Source: Chryseolinea serpens (GTDB lineage Bacteria; Bacteroidota; Bacteroidia; Cytophagales; Cyclobacteriaceae). From it: a DNA stretch of 64,000 bases. The notes beneath the pieces were generated by a model. It saw nothing but the letters and a program-made list of their open reading frames with translations, was not told where the DNA came from and made no database searches. Shown one piece after another: positions 52,606 through 60,302 of the stretch. The stretch covers positions 186,001 through 250,000 of the forward strand of contig NZ_FQWQ01000003.1 of assembly GCF_900129725.1 (NCBI RefSeq), written 5' to 3'. Numbering within the stretch: position 1 is the stretch's first letter; each line of letters starts with the position of its first letter. The translations under genes were made by a program, and so were the position numbers.

Positions 52606-53586
52606 ATGAAAAACGTAGCCATTCTAATTCCTTCCGGTGACATCAGCGTCAGCAACGTTGAAGGCACCCATCATATCCTGACCGAAGTGAACAAGGCGCT
52701 GATCCGCGCGGGAAAACTTCGTTTGTTCGACATCCACCTCGTGGGCCCCCGCCGCGATTCGCGCATCAAGAACAATTTCTTCAGCATTCACGCCGATGTG
52801 CTCATCGAAGACGGCGTTCAGTTCGACCTCGTCATCATCCCGGCCATGCACGGCGAAATGCATCATTGTTTGTCGTTGAACCAGGAACTCGTGCCCTGGA
52901 TTGTAAGTCAGCACGAAGGTGGTGCAGAAGTGGCCAGCCTGTGTACCGGCTCTTTTTTACTGGCGTCAACAGGTTTGTTGACGGGTAAAAAATGCGCCAC
53001 CCATTGGGCGCACATCAACGAGTTCCGGAAAATGTTCCCCAACGCCCAGTTGGTGGACGACCGGCTTCTTACGGAACAAGACGGCATCTACACCAGCGGC
53101 TCCGCTTATTCTTATTTGAATCTCATTCTGTACCTCATCGAAAAATACACCGATCGCAGCATGGCCATCATGTCGTCCAAGTTGTTTGCCATCGAGATCG
53201 ACCGCAAAAGCCAGTCACCCTTCATCATGTTCGAAGGCCAACGCGACCACGACGACGAGTCGATCAAAAAAGCGCAGGAATTTATTGAAGCCAATTTCCG
53301 CGAGCGCATCACGGTCGATCAACTGGCGGAAATGCTCGCCGTGGGCCGCCGGAATTTGGAGCGAAGATTTAAAAAGGCCACATCCAACACCATCGTGGAA
53401 TACATCCAACGCGTGAAAGTAGAAGCCGCCAAGATCAGTCTGGAAAAATCACAAGAGAACATCAACGAAGTGATGCTCAACGTCGGCTACACCGACATGA
53501 AAGCTTTCCGCACCACCTTCAAACGCATCGCTGGCCTGTCGCCCATGCAATACAGAAATAAATACAACCGGGTCATGCTGGCCTGA
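52606..53586 (+). CDS. GlxA-family transcriptional regulator (DJ-1/PfpI + AraC)
   Basis: 326 residues. Residues 1-190 form a DJ-1/PfpI-like domain (I-L-I-P-S-G-D at the start, S-L-C-T-G-S-F-L with the elbow Cys near residue 110); residues about 220-320 are an AraC double-HTH (V-D-Q-L-A-E-M-L-A-V-G-R-R-N-L-E-R-R-F-K followed by Y-T-D-M-K-A-F-R-T-T-F-K). In this family the N-terminal domain senses a ligand without known catalysis. Divergent from the hydrolase/SRPBCC operon, which is the natural candidate target. Confidence 0.94.
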   Translation: MKNVAILIPSGDISVSNVEGTHHILTEVNKALIRAGKLRLFDIHLVGPRRDSRIKNNFFSIHADVLIEDGVQFDLVIIPAMHGEMHHCLSLNQELVPWIVSQHEGGAEVASLCTGSFLLASTGLLTGKKCATHWAHINEFRKMFPNAQLVDDRLLTEQDGIYTSGSAYSYLNLILYLIEKYTDRSMAIMSSKLFAIEIDRKSQSPFIMFEGQRDHDDESIKKAQEFIEANFRERITVDQLAEMLAVGRRNLERRFKKATSNTIVEYIQRVKVEAAKISLEKSQENINEVMLNVGYTDMKAFRTTFKRIAGLSPMQYRNKYNRVMLA

Positions 53587-53601
53587 CGTGCCGCTACCGC
53601 C

Positions 53602-53626
53602 CTTGTTGGTGTTCTTCACCAACAAG
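53602..53626. repeat. Dispersed hairpin, core GTTGGT-N5-ACCAAC, copy 2
   Basis: CTTGTTGGTG (53602-53611), loop TTCTT, CACCAACAAG (53617-53626), perfect 10-bp stem. It lies 15 bp after the GlxA-type regulator in a convergent junction, so it may also terminate. Shares its core with 21252-21276. Confidence 0.7.
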
Positions 53627-53669
53627 TTTCCGGCAACTCACATCCATGATACATAACATTTCAAGCGCC

Positions 53670-54137
53670 CTACTTTTTCTTAAACCCATCATCATTAATC
53701 TCAATCCAATGCCCATCCGGATCCTGGAAATAGATCTGCTTCACCCCATCCACGCGTAGCGTAAACGTTTTGGGTTCGCCTTTCCAGTTAGAATAGAACA
53801 CATTGTTTTTCTCGAGCCGTGCGATGAAGTCATCCACCGATGGCACGCTGAAACACAAGTGATCATTTTTGTCGCGGGGAATATCGTTGGGTGCGCCTTC
53901 AATGAGGTGGAGGCGACTGGTGGGGCCGAGGTCGAACCAGGTGTGCTTGCCGTCCTTGAAGGGCTCGTCCGCTTTTTTAAAGCGAAGAATAGTTTCATAG
54001 AATTGCGTGCTCTTCTTCAGGTCGTGCACGTACATGGCCATGTGGTTCAGCATGATGCTGTCTTTCTTTGGCGCCTGGGCTTTCAGGGTGACGCTGAGGA
54101 GACATCCGAAAATAAAAATCAAAAGAGATCGCTTCAT
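53670..54137 (-). CDS. Exported VOC-superfamily (glyoxalase-like) protein
   Basis: 155 residues from M-K-R-S-L-L-I-F (54137), signal peptide ending T-L-K-A-Q. Glyoxalase/VOC fold: metal-site strand N-H-M-A-M-Y-V-H-D near residue 36, then Y-F-Q-D-P-D-G-H-W-I-E-I near 135-146, where the Glu is the usual last metal ligand. A signal peptide is unusual for VOC proteins, but such exported forms occur in Bacteroidota. Substrate unknown. A second, cytosolic VOC gene lies at 56971-57363. Confidence 0.87.
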   Translation of the reverse strand: MKRSLLIFIFGCLLSVTLKAQAPKKDSIMLNHMAMYVHDLKKSTQFYETILRFKKADEPFKDGKHTWFDLGPTSRLHLIEGAPNDIPRDKNDHLCFSVPSVDDFIARLEKNNVFYSNWKGEPKTFTLRVDGVKQIYFQDPDGHWIEINDDGFKKK

Positions 54138-54306
54138 AAAAGTACCGTTTAGGGGAGCGCGGTGTGGAGAGCCGCTCCGGGGTGTAACAATACTATCGCG
54201 TAAAATCTTGGTGAACAAACCTTTTGACAATTTTTTCCATCCCTATCCGGATAAAAGTTTTGAATGGAAAAATTCCGGTAACGGCGGACTCGCCGGGTTT
54301 TCCAGC

Positions 54307-55197
54307 TTACGCGACCGGCATCACTTTTTGACCTTGTTTCAGCAAGGCCAGGATGTCGTCGTAGGTGCCGGAAAAAGGGCCTGACGATTCAATTTTCAGA
54401 CTGGCCATAGCGGCAGCAAACTCGCCGGCTTCCTGGAATCCTGCACCGTGGTGGCGTTGGTAGAGATAGCCGGCCATGTAGGTATCGCCACAACCGGTTG
54501 CATCGGTAACGGCCGCGGGAACGTAGGCGGGGATGTCGTAAAAGATTCCGTTGCTGTAGATGATGGAGCCTTTGCTGCCCAGGGTGATCAGCACTTCCTG
54601 CACGCCCCATTCGTTCAACATGCGTGCGCCGGTTCTGGGGTCGGTCTGTTTGGTCAAGGCTTCCATTTCGTGTTCGTTGGCTTTCAGAATATGAATGTGG
54701 CGGAGCGCGGCGTGCTTGTCGGCCCAGTCGATGGGCAACACTTGTTGGTTCTCGACTTTCCGGAGAAATCCCTGCACGTCGAGGGAGACCTTCGCGCGCG
54801 CAGCCAACGACTGGATAAGTTCCAGAGGCATGTCGTGTGCCAGCAGTGGTCCGAGGTGAAACACCGTTGCTTGCACGTCGGCGAGTTGTTCTACGGTGAA
54901 GGGGTCGGCAATCTGCAATACTCGTTGCGTGCGATGATCGAGATTACCGGAGTAAATGTTTTCGAAGTATACGGTGTGTGCACTGGGGAGCACTTGCACA
55001 TCGATCCCTTTTTCGCGGAGGGCATGTGCGAAGCGTATCTCATCCTGACCCAGCGCTGTGACCAGGCCATAGGAAAGATCCATGTTGCGGATGGCATTGG
55101 AAAAATAGAAGGAGGTGCCTCCCGCCATGTGTACTTCTTTTTTGGTGGTCACCACCTTGTCGTGTGTGAGGTGACCGATGCAGCAGATGTCGAACAT
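54307..55197 (-). CDS. PfkB-family carbohydrate kinase
   Basis: 296 residues. Ribokinase fold: the signature-2 block D-A-T-G-C-G-D-T-Y-M-A-G-Y near residues 230-242 contains the catalytic Asp (D-T-Y) and the anion hole (G-C-G-D). Signature 1 is weak: only the G-G-T-S-F-Y segment near residue 26 is seen. Phosphorylates a sugar or related alcohol with ATP; substrate not deducible. Divergent from the amidase gene across 169 bp. Confidence 0.9.
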   Translation of the reverse strand: MFDICCIGHLTHDKVVTTKKEVHMAGGTSFYFSNAIRNMDLSYGLVTALGQDEIRFAHALREKGIDVQVLPSAHTVYFENIYSGNLDHRTQRVLQIADPFTVEQLADVQATVFHLGPLLAHDMPLELIQSLAARAKVSLDVQGFLRKVENQQVLPIDWADKHAALRHIHILKANEHEMEALTKQTDPRTGARMLNEWGVQEVLITLGSKGSIIYSNGIFYDIPAYVPAAVTDATGCGDTYMAGYLYQRHHGAGFQEAGEFAAAMASLKIESSGPFSGTYDDILALLKQGQKVMPVA

Positions 55198-55366
55198 AGA
55201 ATGACTTTTAGCCGAGCTTCACGGCAAACGCGGCAAAAGTAAGAAAGATTCCCGAAGTGGAGCGTGCCGAGGGGTGATTGTCTCAAATGGCCCTCTTGTT
55301 GTCGCGATCCGCATCGCCTCCGAGCGCTGAAAAATGCAACTTTGAGGCGTTTCAAACCTTTGTGTC

Positions 55367-56602
55367 ATGGAAAAAGAAAAATATGGCTACATGAGCATCA
55401 TGGAAGCCAGCGAAAAAATAAAGCGCGGAATGGTTTCGCCGGTGGCGTTGGTAAACGAATGTGTGACGCGTATTGCGCAGCTGAATCCAACGTTAAATGC
55501 CTTTATCACGGTGCTGTCGGACGAAGCCTTGAAGCAGGCCGCCGTGGCCGAAGCGGAAATCAAAAAGGGACAATGGCGGGGGCCGTTACACGGCATACCC
55601 GTGGCGGTAAAAGACTTTTATGATACGGCCGGCATTCGCACCACAGCCGGGTTTGTTCACTTCAAGGACCGTGTGCCGGCGAAGGACGCGGTGATGGTGG
55701 AAAAATTAAAAGCGGCCGGCGCCATCGTGGTGGGCAAGACCAACATGCATGAGTTGGGAATGGGCACAACGTCGGTGATAAGCTATTTTGGCAGCGTTCA
55801 CAATCCGTGGAATGTGGCTTACGTTGCCGGTGGTTCTTCGGGTGGATCGGCTGCTGCTGTCGCCAGCGGGATGTGTTATGCCACGGTGGATACGGACGCC
55901 GTCGGGTCCTGTCGTTTGCCGGCTTCGTGCTGTGGGGTCACGGGCTTTAAGGCTACCTACGGATTGATGAGTGGCCAAGGGATCCTGGAAGGCGAACGCG
56001 CGGATGAGACCATCCTCAAGCTGGCCCATGTGGGAATAACCACGCGTTGGGTAGCCGACACGGCTATCCTTCTCAATGCGCTGGCCGACAACAGCAAGCG
56101 GCAATACAAAGATGACTATCGCATGGCCTTTGCTTCCGGGAAAAAATACAGGATCGGGGTGGTCCGTAATTTCGAAGCCACCGCCGACGTCCGCGACCTG
56201 TTCTATGCCGTCGTTGAAGGCCTGAAAGAATCGAAACACATCTTCACCGAAACTGATGTGCCGTTTGCCTCGGCTGTTTTTGATGTTCGAACGATCGATG
56301 CCGATCGCGAAAAGATCAACGCAAAACTCTTTAAGGACATCGACCTCTTGCTCTTACCAACGACTACGGATCTGACACCGACCCTTGAGGCTGCGCAGAA
56401 ATCAGGTCCTCAGGCAGTGTCGCCCAACAATACTTTTTTTGCCAACTACTTTGGTTTGCCGGCGATCAGCATCCCGTGTGGTATGGATAAAAACAACATG
56501 CCATCCGGACTTCAGTTGGTGGGCAGGGCAGGAGAAGAAGACACCGTGCTCGATGCCGCAAAAGATTTTCAGGAGAAGCTGCCCGTAGCGTATCCCGCAT
56601 AA
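55367..56602 (+). CDS. Amidase-signature family protein, shortened form
   Basis: 411 residues, versus about 470-490 for GatA-like amidases. The Ser-cisSer-Lys triad is present: K82 in A-V-K-D, S161 at the end of G-G-S-S-G-G-S and S181 in D-A-V-G-S-C-R (usual D-T-G-G-S-I-R, so two changes next to the nucleophile). The shortening falls between about residues 250 and 310, where the substrate pocket lies. It hydrolyses an amide; not the GatCAB subunit because of the deletion and absent gatB/gatC. A -7-like AACCTTTG lies 4 bp before the ATG. Confidence 0.87.
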   Translation: MEKEKYGYMSIMEASEKIKRGMVSPVALVNECVTRIAQLNPTLNAFITVLSDEALKQAAVAEAEIKKGQWRGPLHGIPVAVKDFYDTAGIRTTAGFVHFKDRVPAKDAVMVEKLKAAGAIVVGKTNMHELGMGTTSVISYFGSVHNPWNVAYVAGGSSGGSAAAVASGMCYATVDTDAVGSCRLPASCCGVTGFKATYGLMSGQGILEGERADETILKLAHVGITTRWVADTAILLNALADNSKRQYKDDYRMAFASGKKYRIGVVRNFEATADVRDLFYAVVEGLKESKHIFTETDVPFASAVFDVRTIDADREKINAKLFKDIDLLLLPTTTDLTPTLEAAQKSGPQAVSPNNTFFANYFGLPAISIPCGMDKNNMPSGLQLVGRAGEEDTVLDAAKDFQEKLPVAYPA

Positions 56603-56623
56603 ATATCGGGCTGAAGGAATTTT

Positions 56624-56896
56624 TCATTTGCACTTACCTTCTTTCCATCGGAGCACGCCAGACCGTGTGGCCAGGCACTCGTTGTCATAGGTCACGTTGT
56701 TGCATCCGCACACCGGCGCGTAGATCATGATGCAGGGACCATTCAAATCGATTTTGGTTGAATCGATGCAAGGACTGTTTTGGGTCGTGCCTGATTTTTT
56801 TGTTTGCACGGAAGAAGAGCAAACCGACAAGGCAAACGAGGTGAACAGGAGCAACGTCATCGTGAGGAGGCTGGTCCAGGAAGAGGTGTTTTTCAT
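56624..56896 (-). CDS. Small lipoprotein with Kazal-type inhibitor domain
   Basis: 90 residues from M-K-N-T-S-S (56896). Hydrophobic signal with a possible lipobox (L-S-V-C). The mature part has six cysteines in a Kazal-like order, with the core P-V-C-G-C-N-N-V-T-Y-D-N-E-C. Kazal domains inhibit serine proteases and are uncommon but known in bacteria. The usual P1 region lies just before P-V-C. Convergent with the amidase gene (21-bp gap). Confidence 0.8.
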   Translation of the reverse strand: MKNTSSWTSLLTMTLLLFTSFALSVCSSSVQTKKSGTTQNSPCIDSTKIDLNGPCIMIYAPVCGCNNVTYDNECLATRSGVLRWKEGKCK

Positions 56897-56970
56897 ACGC
56901 CACATTTTATTTAGAGCACATTTAATTTGATCATAACATCAGCACTGCGTGAAGACGATCCATTTTGGAA

Positions 56971-57363
56971 TTACTTCAATGGTTTAAAAATTTCCCAATG
57001 ATGACCAAACGGATCAACAACGCGTCCAAGCCGATAGCCATAACTCTGGTCGGCTACGGGATAGACTTCCCGGGCCCCGGCATGAATGGCTTGCCGTGCA
57101 ACCGCGTCGGGATCTTCAACTTGTAGTCCCATGCGGATGGTGGTGCCTCCTAACGTTTCGGGGCTATAGTTGCCATAGGTCGGGGCTTCGTCGGCCACAA
57201 TAAAATGACAGTCACCGATGGCGATCTCGGCCACGGCCTCGCCATCGGGGCTCACGTTTCGCATAAGTTCTACGCCATTAAAAGCATGCTTGTAAAATTC
57301 AATGGCGCCCAGGCAGTTTCTCACCGAAAGTGTGGGGAGGAAGGAGATGCGGGGAGTGCTCAT
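56971..57363 (-). CDS. VOC family protein, PhnB-like
   Basis: 130 residues, cytosolic. Begins P-R-I-S-F-L-P-T-L-S-V-R-N-C-L-G-A-I-E-F-Y-K-H-A-F, the PhnB/bleomycin-resistance opening, and ends V-D-P-F-G-H-H-W-E-I-F, the conserved last metal-site strand (Glu). Members range from glyoxalase-like enzymes to drug-binding proteins; no specific function is claimed. Followed by a 225-bp gap before the Kelch-SARP gene. Confidence 0.88.
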   Translation of the reverse strand: MSTPRISFLPTLSVRNCLGAIEFYKHAFNGVELMRNVSPDGEAVAEIAIGDCHFIVADEAPTYGNYSPETLGGTTIRMGLQVEDPDAVARQAIHAGAREVYPVADQSYGYRLGRVVDPFGHHWEIFKPLK

Positions 57364-57588
57364 AGGGAGGGAGTTTTTTGTGGAGATGGAAGTTACGGAT
57401 TATTTTTCTGAACGGGTGTGGTTGGTTTAGGGGGATACCATAGCAACGCGCACCAGCGGATTGCCGTCTATGCAAGGGCGCGATTTTTTTAAGAAATTGT
57501 CCTAGGCGTTGCCGTTGTTACATTTCGCCTGCGGTGTGGAATGGTTACAGGAAACTTGCCCTTAAACCTGTATTGGTTTTTCCTGCGC

Positions 57589-60144
57589 TCAGGAGATCAC
57601 ATCGTCGAAAGTCTTGGGATAGTTTTCGGCGTAGAGATTTTTATACTCTTTCACAAAGTGATCGTACCAGGTGCGGGCCAGTGAATATTTTCCTTTTTTG
57701 TTGAGCACCGAACACTTGATCACCAGTGCCTCCTGGTTGATGGTGTCGTAATTGAAAATAGCGTCGGCGATGTCCAGCAGGAGCTTGTCGTCTTTATAGG
57801 TGTCAAGTTTTGCCGAATAGGCCAGCAGGGCGTCGATGACCCTGTTGGAGATGTCGGACTTGAAATTGTCGAGCCACCCGGTTTGCAGGTTGGGGAGCAG
57901 GCTGCCGCGCTTTACATATTTTAAGAGCAACTCTATTTTTTGATTTTCGGGGACCGCGCTGCTGTCGGCATTGAGAATTTTGAAGACCGCCTGGTAGTCG
58001 CAAAACACTTCAGGACCGATGTCGAGGCGGAGGTAGGAATTGTTGTTTTCGATGGTGATGTTACCGATCTCTTCCAGCAACGTGCGCAGCTTCTTGATGT
58101 TCACATTCCGGTTGTTGCGGGCGCTCACTTCGTCTTTGTCGGGCCACAAATATTCCTGTAGCTCGGTGGTGGAGATGCCCTTTTCATTTTTGACAGAATG
58201 CAGGAGGATGAGCGCGAACAGTTCTTTCAAAGTCATGGTGAACTTGCCGGTGATGTCGTGGCCGGTCTTATCGAAAACCTGGAACCCGCCAAAGAGATTG
58301 ACGGTGGCCACGGGTTTTTCTTCGTGCAGGTTTTTCAAAAAGTCGATGTCGTGCGCTGCGTCATGGACGGGGATGTTTGCCTGCACGGCGGGTGCTTTTG
58401 ACTTTTTCCGGAGTAAGATAAAGAGCACAATGGCACCGATGCCAAACGCGAGTACAACATAGTATCCCGCGGCCGACGCCGTTACCGGTTGTTGCTGAAC
58501 ATCCTGGGTGCGAAGCGGCGGATAGTTGATGGTGTAGACGTCTACTTTATACTGGCCTTTTTCTTTATGGGCCGTCACCGCTACGAGCTCGTTGGTGGCC
58601 CGGGAAAGAAAGAGGTCGCAGAAGGAGTGCTCGTCGTGGAAGCGGAAGGGAATGGAGTCGGCCAGCACTTCGGTTTCGGGTGCGCGCAGGGCATAACGGC
58701 GCAGCTTGATGTGGCTTTCGTATTTATTCTTTGGGAAGCTGAGCACATAAAAACAACTGTCAGCTTCGTTGATGACCAGCGAATTGGAGAACACGAGGTC
58801 TTCCGTGCTGTGTCCCTCGGGGAATTCCCACAGCTTTTTCACGCTGTGATCGTTCATGTCGAACGTATAGAGGTCGTAGAAGCTTTGGGGTGACAATTCT
58901 TGCTTACCGCTTTGACTTCCGTAGCCCCCAAAAATCAGCACCTTATCACCCTTTGACGTAACGCCGGACGCACCGAGGTAGCGGGGAGGAATGGTGCCCT
59001 TAGTTTTCAGATTGACCCATTTCGCTGCGACGGTGTCGTATTGCCAGAAGGCATTTTTGTAGGAGAAAAAGCCATAGCCCCCGAACGCATAGAGCATGCC
59101 CGTGGCGGCGTTGTAGAATTTATTGTTATGCCAGTAGTTCGGTTCGTGGTAGGCCGTGTCGTGATTTGTCCAGGTATGGCGCTCGGGGTTGTAATGGGAG
59201 AGGGTGTTGGTGAACACGTCATAGTTGATCAATGCATGGCGCTGTTCGACGTACAGCAACTGGTTGGCGTCGGTGTGCACGGCATTGCCGGCAGTAATTT
59301 TTTCGAATTGAATTTCGCCATGCTGCAGGTTCAGGGTGTAGACGCCGTTCACATCGGAAGCATATAAAATGCCGTCTTTGCCGTTGAAGGCAACGCCGGG
59401 ATATTTGCCGATCACGAAATTTTTCCGGTGCACCCATTTGGTGTGCTGGTCGATGAGCCACGTGGGGTTCTTCACAAAGGCCACGCGCTCTTTTTGGCTG
59501 TCATACACTTCGTTGACGGCGTGGCGTTTCAGTTCCCATTGCGCCGCAACCTTGTCGTTGTCGCGGAGGACCACGTCTTTGATGCTCATGGGGGGCACAT
59601 CGGCCGTGTTGAATCTGCCAAAGTCGTTGGCGCCAAAAAAGAAACGGAAGGTCTTGAGTTGGGATACGGGGAAAGCTTGCGTTTTCTTTACGCCGTTCCA
59701 GGTCACGGTGATCTGGTTGGTTTGGGGTGAGAAGGCAATCCGCACGGGCGTCCACAAGGCGGGCTGCAGTTTCACGTCGAGGAATTCGTACTGGATGTCC
59801 GTTTGTTTGTTGTTCACGATGATGCCCATGTCGTGGAACTCGCTGTGTTCGGGGCTGGACAAGAGGTCGATGTTCACCGAGTCGTTGGCGATGATCCGCA
59901 CGACGTAGCCGTAGGCATTGGTGAGGCGGTGGAACGAAAGATTGAAGGACAGTTCGAAGCCATTGTCAAAACCAAAAGGGGCTTCGGGGGTGAGGTTGAG
60001 AGAAGTGCGCTGATCTTTGATCACTTCGTGCGACGCAAACGACAATCCATAGTCCGGAACGGTCGATACTTTTTGCGCAAAAAGACCAGTAACGAAGAAG
60101 AGGAGGGGGAGTACGCGAAGAAAAGTTCGAGTTAAAGAAAGCAT
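57589..60144 (-). CDS. Membrane-anchored Kelch/winged-helix regulator (SARP-like)
   Basis: 851 residues with an unusual order. Signal peptide (ends L-F-A-Q), a jelly-roll/LamG-like part (about 30-200) and a Kelch-type propeller (about 220-540, with L-Y-A-F-G-G-Y-G and L-I-F-G-G-Y-G) lie outside. One transmembrane helix follows at about 556-579 with R-K-K-S-K after it. Inside the cell come a winged-helix DNA-binding domain (about 610-705, N-L-F-G-G-F-Q-V-F start, L-F-A-L-I-L-L-H) and a BTAD-like helical part (about 720-845). It looks like a one-component transmembrane transcription factor. It is divergent from GH92 by 158 bp and may regulate it. Confidence 0.85.
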   Translation of the reverse strand: MLSLTRTFLRVLPLLFFVTGLFAQKVSTVPDYGLSFASHEVIKDQRTSLNLTPEAPFGFDNGFELSFNLSFHRLTNAYGYVVRIIANDSVNIDLLSSPEHSEFHDMGIIVNNKQTDIQYEFLDVKLQPALWTPVRIAFSPQTNQITVTWNGVKKTQAFPVSQLKTFRFFFGANDFGRFNTADVPPMSIKDVVLRDNDKVAAQWELKRHAVNEVYDSQKERVAFVKNPTWLIDQHTKWVHRKNFVIGKYPGVAFNGKDGILYASDVNGVYTLNLQHGEIQFEKITAGNAVHTDANQLLYVEQRHALINYDVFTNTLSHYNPERHTWTNHDTAYHEPNYWHNNKFYNAATGMLYAFGGYGFFSYKNAFWQYDTVAAKWVNLKTKGTIPPRYLGASGVTSKGDKVLIFGGYGSQSGKQELSPQSFYDLYTFDMNDHSVKKLWEFPEGHSTEDLVFSNSLVINEADSCFYVLSFPKNKYESHIKLRRYALRAPETEVLADSIPFRFHDEHSFCDLFLSRATNELVAVTAHKEKGQYKVDVYTINYPPLRTQDVQQQPVTASAAGYYVVLAFGIGAIVLFILLRKKSKAPAVQANIPVHDAAHDIDFLKNLHEEKPVATVNLFGGFQVFDKTGHDITGKFTMTLKELFALILLHSVKNEKGISTTELQEYLWPDKDEVSARNNRNVNIKKLRTLLEEIGNITIENNNSYLRLDIGPEVFCDYQAVFKILNADSSAVPENQKIELLLKYVKRGSLLPNLQTGWLDNFKSDISNRVIDALLAYSAKLDTYKDDKLLLDIADAIFNYDTINQEALVIKCSVLNKKGKYSLARTWYDHFVKEYKNLYAENYPKTFDDVIS

Positions 60145-60302
60145 CGCAACCTGTATTTCTCCATCACTGTTTTAAAAACGAATTTAGTCAAAAAAATCCT
60201 CATTACGCGATAAAAAAACGTTTGAACGGCTTCTTTAAGTCGTTATTAATTCAATTTTAAGAGGCCACTCCTACTTTCACGGCAATCCAAAATAAAAGAT
60301 GC

